Positions 5,471-11,975 of a DNA stretch of 12,026 bases are shown here, piece by piece (position 1 is the stretch's first letter; each line of letters begins with the position of its first letter). The notes below the pieces were generated by a model, which worked only from the letters and a program-made list of their open reading frames with translations, did not search any database and was not told the DNA's origin. Both the position numbers and the translations under genes were made by a program. Source of the DNA: SFWF01 sp045539925 (GTDB taxonomy: Bacteria; Bacillota; Clostridia; Oscillospirales; Acutalibacteraceae); contig JAZQGH010000091.1 in NCBI GenBank assembly GCA_045539925.1, forward strand, positions 1 through 12,026. Direction: 5' to 3'.

Positions 5471-8095
5471 TTATTCTCCTATCATAGAAGCGATAATATC
5501 CTTTGCAGCGGCAACTGCCTCGGCTGCCTTGGCTACTTCCTTACCGCCTGCCATTGCGCTGTCGGGCTTACCGCCGCCGTTACCGCCTGCAAGCTTTGCA
5601 ACCTCGCGGACGATGTTGCCTGCATTTGCACCCTTGGCTATTGCCTCGGCTCCTGCAGCGGCACAGAAGGTCAGTTTTTCACCGTTTACTGTAGCAAAAA
5701 GGCAGACTGCGGCAGGATTATCACCCTTAACCTGATCACACATGGCGCGAAGCTCGTTAGGAGTCATTCCGTCCAGCTGAGCAGTGATTATTTTTACACC
5801 GTTTTTATCAGTTGCGCTGTTCATCATATCCGAAATCTTAGAGCCTGCGAGTTTTGCCTCTAAGGCTTCTATCTTCTTGCCTGCATCACGAAGCTCGTCC
5901 GAAACCTGACGGGCTTTTGCGGCAATATCCATTACATTTGCGCTCTTTAAAGCGGCAGCAGTCTCAATGACGGTGGACTTATACTTGCCCAGAAGCTGGA
6001 GCACATTTGCGCCTGTTACTGCCTCAATTCTTCTGACACCTGCGGCAACCGAAGACTCTGAAACTACCTTGAAAAGGCCTATTTTAGCAGAGTTGTTTAC
6101 ATGAGTGCCTCCGCAAAATTCTATTGAGAAATCATCTGCGGCAACAATGCGGACCATATCACCGTATTTTTCTCCGAAAAGTGCCATTGCGCCAAGCTTT
6201 TTAGCCTCCTCAATAGGCATTTCCTCATTTCTTACGGTAATGCCTTCGAGGATTTTCTCATTAACAAGGGCTTCTACCTTAGCGATTTCTTCCTCAGTAA
6301 GAGCAGAAAAATGGGTGAAGTCGAAACGGACTGCTTCATCGTTTACAAGCTGACCTGCCTGCTCTACATGGGTGCCGAGAACTGAACGCAATGCCGCCTG
6401 AAGAAGGTGGGCTGCAGTATGATTTCTTCTGATAGCGTTTCTTCTGTTTGCGTCGATAACAGCCTCAACTGTATCTCCTACCGATACTGCGCCTGTTTCT
6501 ATCTCTGCCATATGGGTGAAGATATCGTTTGCCTTTGTAGTATTGGTTATCTTCATAGTGCAGGTTTGAGAGCGGATAACACCTGTATCTCCAACCTGAC
6601 CGCCTCCCTCTCCGTAGAAGGGGGTCTTATCAAGAACAACTATAGCCTTACTGCCCTCTGCCGCCATATCGCAAAGCTCACCGTCTACGGCGATAGCCAC
6701 AACGGTAGCAGTACAAGAGTTATCGGTATAGCCTACAAACTCGGTTTTTGCTACTCCCTCAAAGGAGATTCCGTCGCTCTTCCATGATTCACCGTCGGAT
6801 GCCTTACGGCCGTCGCGGGCACGTTTTCTCTGTTCTGCCATAAGCTGATTAAATCTATCCTCGTCTACGGTCATATTCTTCTCACCGAGTATATCCTTAG
6901 TAAGGTCAAAGGGGAAGCCGTAGGTATCGTAAAGCTTGAATGCGTCCTCACCCGAGAGTTCTCCTCCGTTTTTAGTGAGGTCTTCGAGCATAGAAAGTCC
7001 GAGATCTATAGTTTTTGCGAATGCCTTTTCCTCATTGGAAATTACCTTTAAAATAAATTCCTTACGATCAACAAGCTCGGGATAAGCGGTTTTGTTTTCC
7101 TCAATAACCACCTCTACCATTTCGGGAAGGAAGGCACGGGTAATGCCTAAAAGTCTTCCGTGGCGGGCGGCACGACGGATAAGACGGCGGAGAACATATC
7201 CCCTACCCTCGTTAGAGGGTACAACACCGTCGCAAATCATAAAGGTGGAGCTTCTTGCGTGGTCGGTAATAGCGCGGATAGAAATATCGTTGTTTTTATC
7301 TTTTCCGTAGGTTTTACCTGAAATGGCACATACGGTATCAAGAATCTTGCGGACGGTATCTACCTCGAACATATTGTCAACGCCCTGCATTACGCAGGCA
7401 AGACGCTCAAGACCCATACCTGTATCTATATTTTTATGCTCAAGCTCGGTATAAGTGCCGTCGCCCATATTATTAAACTGAGAGAAAACATTGTTCCAGA
7501 TTTCCATATAACGGTCGCACTCACAACCAGGCTTACAGTCTGGTGAGCCGCAACCGTACTTCTCGCCGCGGTCGAAATAGATTTCAGAACAGGGACCGCA
7601 GGGACCTATTCCGTGCTCCCAGAAATTGTCTGCCTTGCCGAGTTTAACGATTTTGTGCTCGGGAACGCCTATAACATCGCGCCAGAGGGCAAAAGCCTCG
7701 TCATCCTCCTCATATACAGAGGGCCAGAGAAGGTCTGCGGGAATCTCAAGAGTTTCGGTAAGAAACTCCCAAGCCCACGGAATAGCCTCATTTTTGAAAT
7801 AATCTCCGAAAGAGAAATTGCCCAGCATCTCGAAATATGTGCCGTGACGGGCGGTATGTCCTACACGCTCAAGGTCAGGGGTGCGGATACATTTCTGACA
7901 GGTGGTGACGCGGTTTCGGGGAGGAGTTACCTCGCCTGTGAAGAATTTTTTCATAGGTGCCATACCCGAATTTATAAGAAGGAGGGATTTATCTCCCTGA
8001 GGCACCAGTGAATAACTGGGCAGACGGAGATGTCCCTTGCTCTCAAAGAAAGATAGGTATTTTTCGCGCAAATCGTTAAGTGAGGTCCACTGCAT
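5471..8095 (-). CDS. alaS: Alanine--tRNA ligase
   Basis: The product is an 874-residue, full-length alanyl-tRNA synthetase that charges tRNA-Ala. The class II catalytic core shows FEMLGNFSFGDYF (88-100), HGIGPCGPCSEIYFDRG (161-177) and the motif 3 segment GMGLERL (226-232). The editing domain, which removes mischarged Ser or Gly, has HTAAH (559-563) and the zinc motif CGGTH (661-665). The C-terminal C-Ala/DHHA1 part keeps a Gly-rich loop, GGNGGGKPDSAMAGG (837-851). The ATG at 8095 is followed by the standard MQWTSLNDLREKYLSFFESK beginning and has AAGGATG upstream. It is the first gene of the operon, with a near-consensus promoter and a leader of only about 55 bases. There is no room for the T-box riboswitch that often controls alaS in Firmicutes. 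Confidence 0.98.
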   Translation of the reverse strand: MQWTSLNDLREKYLSFFESKGHLRLPSYSLVPQGDKSLLLINSGMAPMKKFFTGEVTPPRNRVTTCQKCIRTPDLERVGHTARHGTYFEMLGNFSFGDYFKNEAIPWAWEFLTETLEIPADLLWPSVYEEDDEAFALWRDVIGVPEHKIVKLGKADNFWEHGIGPCGPCSEIYFDRGEKYGCGSPDCKPGCECDRYMEIWNNVFSQFNNMGDGTYTELEHKNIDTGMGLERLACVMQGVDNMFEVDTVRKILDTVCAISGKTYGKDKNNDISIRAITDHARSSTFMICDGVVPSNEGRGYVLRRLIRRAARHGRLLGITRAFLPEMVEVVIEENKTAYPELVDRKEFILKVISNEEKAFAKTIDLGLSMLEDLTKNGGELSGEDAFKLYDTYGFPFDLTKDILGEKNMTVDEDRFNQLMAEQRKRARDGRKASDGESWKSDGISFEGVAKTEFVGYTDNSCTATVVAIAVDGELCDMAAEGSKAIVVLDKTPFYGEGGGQVGDTGVIRSQTCTMKITNTTKANDIFTHMAEIETGAVSVGDTVEAVIDANRRNAIRRNHTAAHLLQAALRSVLGTHVEQAGQLVNDEAVRFDFTHFSALTEEEIAKVEALVNEKILEGITVRNEEMPIEEAKKLGAMALFGEKYGDMVRIVAADDFSIEFCGGTHVNNSAKIGLFKVVSESSVAAGVRRIEAVTGANVLQLLGKYKSTVIETAAALKSANVMDIAAKARQVSDELRDAGKKIEALEAKLAGSKISDMMNSATDKNGVKIITAQLDGMTPNELRAMCDQVKGDNPAAVCLFATVNGEKLTFCAAAGAEAIAKGANAGNIVREVAKLAGGNGGGKPDSAMAGGKEVAKAAEAVAAAKDIIASMIGE

Positions 8096-8157
8096 ATTTT
8101 ATACATCCTTTACAGGGAGATTTTCGTGTATTTATAGATATACACACAGATAAGATA

Positions 8158-8186
8158 ATTATATATAAAGGGTCAGAATTTGTCAA
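8158..8186 (-). promoter_or_regulatory. Consensus sigma-A promoter of the alaS operon
   Basis: On the minus strand TTGACA (8186-8181) and TATAAT (8163-8158) are both perfect boxes separated by 17 bases. Transcription should begin near 8151, leaving a leader of about 55 bases before the alaS ATG at 8095. The leader contains a small GTGTAT/ATACAC hairpin at 8126-8145 but no terminator or antiterminator. This promoter probably drives all seven protein genes down to 420. Confidence 0.85.
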
Positions 8187-8205
8187 CAGTGCAGTTTGCA
8201 TTTTT

Positions 8206-8229
8206 CAGTGGACAGTGTGCAGTGGACAG
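8206..8229. repeat. Direct repeat of CAGTGGACAG
   Basis: Two perfect copies of CAGTGGACAG (8206-8215 and 8220-8229) are separated by TGTG, and a related CAGTGCAG lies just before at 8187-8194. They sit in the gap between the divergent promoters, upstream of both. They could be binding sites or a remnant of a short tandem intergenic repeat. No coding sequence is visible in the 255-base gap at 8096-8350. Confidence 0.5.
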
Positions 8230-8300
8230 ATTATAGCCGTGACAAAACCGATATATCTACGATTTGTGGAGTTTTTGTGTAAAAGTCTACATCTTCGGGG

Positions 8301-8329
8301 TTGAAAAGGTTAAGATTTAGAGATATAAT
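8301..8329 (+). promoter_or_regulatory. Promoter of the kinase-murQ operon
   Basis: TTGAAA (8301-8306) and a perfect TATAAT (8324-8329) are separated by 17 bases. Transcription should start near 8336, about 15 bases before the first ATG, so the leader is very short. An eight-base palindrome ATTGCAAT (8328-8335) overlaps the -10 end and the probable start point. It is a candidate operator, possibly for the gene's own Xre domain, though too short to be convincing alone. Confidence 0.7.
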
Positions 8330-8350
8330 TGCAATATAAAGCAAGAAAGG

Positions 8351-9478
8351 ATGATGTTTTTGTCGGACAAAGCTTTTGAATCGGTATTTGCCAAAAACCT
8401 TAAAGAGAAACGACTTCAGCTTAAGCTTACCCAGAAAAAACTGGGAGAAATGCTTGGATATTCTGAAAAATCGGTGAGTAAATGGGAAAGCGGTGAAGTT
8501 ATTGCGCCCAGCAGTGTTCTACCCCTGCTTTCACAGGTTCTTGGGACCTCTATCGACTCACTTTTATGCAGCAATACCGCTCCCGAATTCTTTCTTGGAG
8601 TGGACGGTGGCGGCACAAAGTCCGAGTTTGTGCTTTGCAACAGTCAGGGCAGAAAAATCGCACGTACGGTGCTGGGCGCCTGTAATCCCGTTGACATTGG
8701 CATGGAGGCTGCTCTCAGTGTACTTAAGGAGGGCATTGACACCGTGCTTCAGGGAATCTTACCCTCTAAGGTATCGGTTTTTGTGGGTGTTGCAGGAGGT
8801 ATTTCTGGTGATTACAAAGAAAGAATTGCCTCGTTTTTAGAAAAATATCGTTTTGCAAAAGCCGACAACGGAAGCGATGCACAAAATGCGGTTGCCGCAG
8901 CTTTGGGCGAGGGTGACGGTATTGCGGTCATTGCAGGGACAGGCTCTATTGCCTTTTTAAAAAGCGGCGACAAGCTGACCAGAATAGGTGGATTCGGTTA
9001 TCTGCTCGACGAGGGTGGCAACGGCTTTGCTATGGGTCAATCTGCAATCCGAACCGCACTGCTCTGCGAAGAGGGCAGTGCCGACACAGGCACACTGCTG
9101 CTTTCCCTCGTAAAAGAAAAATGTGGACATGAGACGGTGCTCGGTGCCATTGCAGATTTTTACAAGGGCGGAAAAAGAGAAATTGCCTCCTATGCCACCT
9201 GTGTTTTCGAGGCTGCCGACAAAGGGGATTTAGCTGCAAAAAAGATAATCTCCCACAATGCCTACTGTATAGCAAAGCTTATTGAAGCAGCAGGTAAAAA
9301 GACTGACTCCCACACCATAGAAGCTGTTATTGTAGGCGGTCTTACGGCAAGGGCAGACCTTTTATTGCCTCTTATAAACGACGGTCTTAACGACCGTAGC
9401 CGCTATAATATCTCAATGTCGACCAGCGCACCTGTAAAGGGCGCAATACTTCTTGCAGGAGGAAAATACAATGCTTAA
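8351..9478 (+). CDS. Xre-type HTH fused to BadF/BcrA-fold amino sugar kinase (MurK/NagK-like)
   Basis: The 375-residue product joins two domains. Residues about 12-72 are an Xre/Cro-type helix-turn-helix (LTQKKLGEMLGYSEKSVSKW, 26-45). Residues about 80-375 are an ASKHA-fold sugar kinase of the BadF/BadG/BcrA/BcrD ATPase family: phosphate loop FLGVDGGGTKSEF (81-93), likely catalytic Asp in NGSDAQNA (173-180), second phosphate loop VIAGTGSIAF (193-202), GGFGYLLDEGGNG (213-225) and adenosine motif VIVGGLTARADLL (326-338). The family includes GlcNAc kinases and clostridial MurK, which phosphorylates MurNAc and GlcNAc. The gene overlaps murQ by eight bases, which favours MurNAc as substrate. ATGs at 8351 and 8354 sit very close to AAAGG, and TTG at 8360 is an alternative start. 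The fusion suggests a kinase that also regulates transcription; that role is inferred. Confidence 0.85.
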   Translation: MMFLSDKAFESVFAKNLKEKRLQLKLTQKKLGEMLGYSEKSVSKWESGEVIAPSSVLPLLSQVLGTSIDSLLCSNTAPEFFLGVDGGGTKSEFVLCNSQGRKIARTVLGACNPVDIGMEAALSVLKEGIDTVLQGILPSKVSVFVGVAGGISGDYKERIASFLEKYRFAKADNGSDAQNAVAAALGEGDGIAVIAGTGSIAFLKSGDKLTRIGGFGYLLDEGGNGFAMGQSAIRTALLCEEGSADTGTLLLSLVKEKCGHETVLGAIADFYKGGKREIASYATCVFEAADKGDLAAKKIISHNAYCIAKLIEAAGKKTDSHTIEAVIVGGLTARADLLLPLINDGLNDRSRYNISMSTSAPVKGAILLAGGKYNA

Positions 9479-10283
9479 AACCGAAATGAGAAATGAAAAT
9501 ACAAAGCATATCGACAAAATGTCTGCCAAAGAGATGGTGGAGGTCATACAGCAGGAAAACAAAAATGCCGTAAACGCCATTGACACCGAGCTTGGTGCCA
9601 TTGCCGAGGCTATAGACGCCATATACAACCGAATGAAAAAGGGTGGCAGACTTTTTTATGTGGGCTGTGGTACCTCGGGCAGACTGGGTGTGCTTGACGC
9701 GGCAGAATGTCCCCCCACCTACGGGGTACCCAAGGATATGGTAATCGGCATAATTGCTGGTGGTGACGAAGCGCTCCGCTCTGCGGTAGAGGGTGCCGAG
9801 GACAGCAAGGAAGCAGGTACTCAAACCCTGAGCAAATGGAACCTCACCTCACTTGACAGTGTGGTGGGAATTTCGGTTGCAGGCGGTGCGGGTTATGTTA
9901 TCGGAGCCTTTGAGGTGGCTAAAAGCGCAGGCGCTCTTACAGTTGCTCTTTCCTGTAACGAAGGCTGTCCGATTGAGAAAATTGCAGATATCGGTATTCA
10001 TCCCGACACGGGTGCTGAGGCGATAACAGGCTCTACCCGAATGAAGGCAGGCTCTGCCCACAAAATGATACTTAATATGATATCCACCGCTGTTATGGTG
10101 AAGCTCGGTCATGTTTACGAAAATATGATGATAAACCTCCGACCCTCTAACATAAAACTCCGCGACCGTATGATACGCATTGTGGTGGAAATTACAGGCA
10201 TAAATTATATCGAAGCAGAAAAACTTCTTGAGGAAAATGAGTTCACTATAAGAGAGGCTGTGGAGGCGTTTAGAAAGAAATAA
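9471..10283 (+). CDS. murQ: N-acetylmuramic acid 6-phosphate etherase
   Basis: The product is a 270-residue cytoplasmic SIS-domain lyase that splits MurNAc-6-P into GlcNAc-6-P and D-lactate during cell-wall recycling. It shows the family signatures GCGTSGRLGVLDAAECPPTY (65-84), with the expected catalytic Glu at 79, VEGAEDSKE with Glu 110, and ITGSTRMKAGSAHK, the GckR/MurQ signature. ATG at 9471 is chosen because AGGAGG lies eight bases upstream. A start 18 bases earlier lacks such a site. The gene overlaps the kinase stop by eight bases (TAA at 9476-9478), indicating translational coupling and a shared pathway. Two oddities: the loop that is usually ASGRTPY reads VAGGAGY here (residues 126-132), and the C-terminus is roughly 25-30 residues shorter than E. 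coli MurQ. It is otherwise full and in frame. Confidence 0.93.
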   Translation: MLKTEMRNENTKHIDKMSAKEMVEVIQQENKNAVNAIDTELGAIAEAIDAIYNRMKKGGRLFYVGCGTSGRLGVLDAAECPPTYGVPKDMVIGIIAGGDEALRSAVEGAEDSKEAGTQTLSKWNLTSLDSVVGISVAGGAGYVIGAFEVAKSAGALTVALSCNEGCPIEKIADIGIHPDTGAEAITGSTRMKAGSAHKMILNMISTAVMVKLGHVYENMMINLRPSNIKLRDRMIRIVVEITGINYIEAEKLLEENEFTIREAVEAFRKK

Positions 10284-10299
10284 GCGGGATGTATTTTAT

Positions 10300-10317
10300 A
10301 AAAACCTACGTTTTTTT
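10300..10317 (+). terminator. Possible weak terminator after murQ
   Basis: AAAAAC (10300-10305) and GTTTTT (10310-10315) can pair around CTAC, with two more T bases after the stem. The stem is AT-rich and only six base pairs, so termination would be weak. It lies 17 bases after the murQ stop. No better hairpin is seen between murQ and prs. Confidence 0.3.
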
Positions 10318-10362
10318 GCGAACCTTTTATGAAAATAGTCGAATTTTGCGATTTTTATGAAA
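10314..10362. repeat. Imperfect direct repeat upstream of prs
   Basis: TTTTGCGAACCTTTTATGAAA (split here as TTTTGCGA, ACC, TTTTATGAAA; 10314-10334) recurs as TTTTGCGATTTTTATGAAA at 10344-10362, with starts 30 bases apart. Both copies lie just upstream of the probable prs promoter. This could be a pair of regulator sites, for example activator sites nearly three helical turns apart, or simple AT-rich redundancy. Confidence 0.4.
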
Positions 10363-10369
10363 CTTTTTC

Positions 10370-10400
10370 TTGTAATGACGAAAATATGTGTTATTATAAT
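10370..10400 (+). promoter_or_regulatory. Probable promoter of prs
   Basis: TATAAT is present at 10395-10400, with an overlapping TATTAT at 10392-10397. A -35-like TTGTAA occurs at 10370-10375, 16 bases from TATTAT or 19 from TATAAT. The -10 element is convincing and the exact pairing is not. The start codon follows 28 bases after the -10 box, with a GGAGGG ribosome binding site at 10418-10423. Confidence 0.6.
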
Positions 10401-10428
10401 ATAGTACTAAACTTTACGGAGGGTTCAT

Positions 10429-11562
10429 ATGGCACCTATTGATTTAACTCACGCACCTTACGGTGATCTTGCCATCGTCGCAATGCGTGGTTGCGAAGAG
10501 ATTGCAAAGCAGGTCGACTACTATCTTATGCAGTGGAGAGGCACTCCCGACGAAAAATCTTTCATTATAAATGCAAGTTGTCCCCGTTTCGGTACGGGCG
10601 AGGCAAAGGGTGTGTTCAAGCACTCTGCCCGCGGTCTCGATGCATACATCATCTGCGACTGCTTTAACTACAGTGTAACATACAATATGTACGGACAAGA
10701 GGTTCCTATGAGTCCCGACGATCATTTTCAGGATCTTAAGCGCATTATTGCGGCTATGGGAGGCAAGGCAAGAAGGGTAAACGTTATTATGCCTATGCTC
10801 TATGAGGGCAGACAGCACAGACGTACCACCCGAGAGTCTATGGACTGCGCAATGGCTCTTCAGGAGCTTATGGCAATGGGTGTTAAGAATTTTATCACCT
10901 TCGACGCTCACGATCCTCGTGTTAACAATGCAATTCCCCTTGACGGATTTGATAATGTTCAGGCTACCTATCAGATGATCAAGGCTCTTCTCCGTAGCAC
11001 ACCCGACATTAAGCTCGACCCCGAGCACACTATGATAGTCTCCCCCGACGAGGGCGGAATGGGCCGTTGTATCTACTACTCCTCCGTTTTAGGTCTCGAC
11101 CTTGGTATGTTCTACAAGAGAAGAGACTACTCCACCATTATCGACGGACGCAATCCTATCGTTGCTCACGAGTTCCTCGGCAAGGATGTTAAGGGTATGG
11201 ACCTTATCCTTGTTGACGATATGATATCTTCGGGCGAATCTATGCTCGACATTGCCGCAAAGCTTAAGGAAAAGGGTGCAAACCGCATCTTCATCTTCTC
11301 TACATTTGGTCTCTTCGTAAACGGACTTGAGAAGTTTGACGAGTATTATGAGAACGGTCTTATCGACAAGATATTCACCACTAACCTCATTTATAACACC
11401 CCTGAACTCCTTTCCAAAGAATGGTACTGCAATGTTAATATGTCAAAATACATTGCACTGCTTGTTGATACAATTAACTGCGACAATTCCATCTCTAAAC
11501 TGCTTGACCCTGCCGATAAGATTCATGCAGTGGTTGCAAAGCACGAAGGAAAAACTGAATAA
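10429..11562 (+). CDS. prs: Ribose-phosphate pyrophosphokinase, long clostridial-type form
   Basis: The product makes PRPP from ribose 5-phosphate and ATP, feeding purine, pyrimidine, NAD, His and Trp synthesis and the salvage transferase encoded in the operon upstream. Its 377 residues keep the family order: MPMLYEGRQHRR (121-132, the ATP loop), FDAHDP (158-163, the metal-binding histidine region), VSPDEGGMGR (204-213), YKRRD (229-233) and the PRPP loop LILVDDMISSGESM (249-262). Typical bacterial Prs is about 315 residues. This one is longer, with extra sequence around residues 80-100 (YSVTYNMYGQEVPM) and at the C-terminus, and the PRPP loop has SSGES where classical Prs has DTAGT. The ATG at 10429 has GGAGGG five bases upstream. 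The gene has its own promoter region and ends before a strong terminator. C-ending codons (for example ATC, GAC, CTC) are common, suggesting high expression. Confidence 0.88.
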   Translation: MAPIDLTHAPYGDLAIVAMRGCEEIAKQVDYYLMQWRGTPDEKSFIINASCPRFGTGEAKGVFKHSARGLDAYIICDCFNYSVTYNMYGQEVPMSPDDHFQDLKRIIAAMGGKARRVNVIMPMLYEGRQHRRTTRESMDCAMALQELMAMGVKNFITFDAHDPRVNNAIPLDGFDNVQATYQMIKALLRSTPDIKLDPEHTMIVSPDEGGMGRCIYYSSVLGLDLGMFYKRRDYSTIIDGRNPIVAHEFLGKDVKGMDLILVDDMISSGESMLDIAAKLKEKGANRIFIFSTFGLFVNGLEKFDEYYENGLIDKIFTTNLIYNTPELLSKEWYCNVNMSKYIALLVDTINCDNSISKLLDPADKIHAVVAKHEGKTE

Positions 11563-11629
11563 CATAGAAAAATGCGTCTATACGATACGTACTCTTAAGG
11601 ATAGTAAGGGTAACTAATCAAATACAACA

Positions 11630-11667
11630 AAAAAACTCTCTGCTGAAAATTCAGCAGAGAGTTTTTT
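11630..11667. terminator. Bidirectional terminator between prs and the RHH gene
   Basis: Bases 11630-11646 (AAAAAACTCTCTGCTGA) and 11651-11667 (TCAGCAGAGAGTTTTTT) form a perfect 17-bp stem with a four-base loop. It has a T-run on the plus side and an A-run that becomes T on the minus strand. It therefore can end prs transcripts coming from the left and transcripts of the small convergent gene, whose stop codon lies just two bases away at 11669-11671. Confidence 0.9.
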
Positions 11668-11668
11668 A

Positions 11669-11869
11669 TTACTTACGAGTAGGTTTTACGTTTGATTCAG
11701 GAGTGATATTTCCGTCAATAGAACCATTAGCATCTTCAAAAGCTTTAATATTTTCTCTTATTAAAACAAGCACTTGACTATTTACACTTCTGCCTTCGTA
11801 ATCAGCAATATGTGCGATTTTATTCAACATTTCCTCTTCAATTCTGATTGATACACTCTTGATAGCCAT
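11669..11869 (-). CDS. Small ribbon-helix-helix (Arc-type) DNA-binding protein
   Basis: The 66-residue product has the layout of an Arc/MetJ-type ribbon-helix-helix protein. A beta strand with alternating residues (IKSVSIRIEEEM, 3-14) is followed by helix one (LNKIAHIADYEG), a turn (RSVNSQ) and helix two (VLVLIRENIKAFE). A polar tail follows from residue 47 (NGSIDGNITPESN). Such proteins dimerise and bind short palindromes; many are antitoxins or autorepressors. The ATG at 11869 has GAGGTGA four bases upstream. No toxin-like gene is adjacent on the same strand: the gene ends at the shared terminator. It diverges from the gene starting at 11976, and a perfect palindrome sits between them, so it may control both. 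The specific target is inferred only. Confidence 0.8.
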   Translation of the reverse strand: MAIKSVSIRIEEEMLNKIAHIADYEGRSVNSQVLVLIRENIKAFEDANGSIDGNITPESNVKPTRK

Positions 11870-11903
11870 AAGCTCACCTCATAATAAATATATTGTATAT
11901 TTA

Positions 11904-11958
11904 TTTTAGATGTATTATGTGTTACAATGTTAGAAATAGATACACAGTGTATCTAAAA
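11904..11958. promoter_or_regulatory. Operator-like palindromes in the RHH/SLOG divergent intergenic region
   Basis: AGATACACAGTGTATCT (11938-11954) is a perfect 8-bp inverted repeat around a single A. A wider inverted pair, TTTTAGAT (11904-11911) and ATCTAAAA (11951-11958), brackets the region. A TACAAT -10-like box for the rightward gene lies at 11923-11928 and a TTGTAA -35-like box for the leftward gene at 11927-11922, so a bound protein could affect both directions. Neither promoter is complete enough for a firm call. Short palindromes of this kind suit an RHH or other dimeric repressor. Confidence 0.55.
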
Positions 11959-11975
11959 CTTTTGAGGTGAAGTGT

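Noticed and set aside
5165..5863. Open plus-strand frame of 232 codons antisense to the HIT gene and alaS
   Set aside because: Cys/Tyr-rich product with no family likeness, antisense to two certain genes.
8096..8350. A T-box riboswitch controlling alaS
   Set aside because: The promoter lies only about 63 bases from the start codon, and no antiterminator or terminator hairpin is seen.
10314..10350. PurR boxes upstream of prs (CGAA at 10319 and 10340)
   Set aside because: The two CGAA cores are in the same orientation, without the inverted TTCG partner at the usual distance, and the flanks fit poorly.
11563..11629. A possible small RNA or extra gene between prs and its terminator
   Set aside because: Only about 66 bases with no start-site context, strong fold or promoter; most likely prs 3' untranslated sequence.
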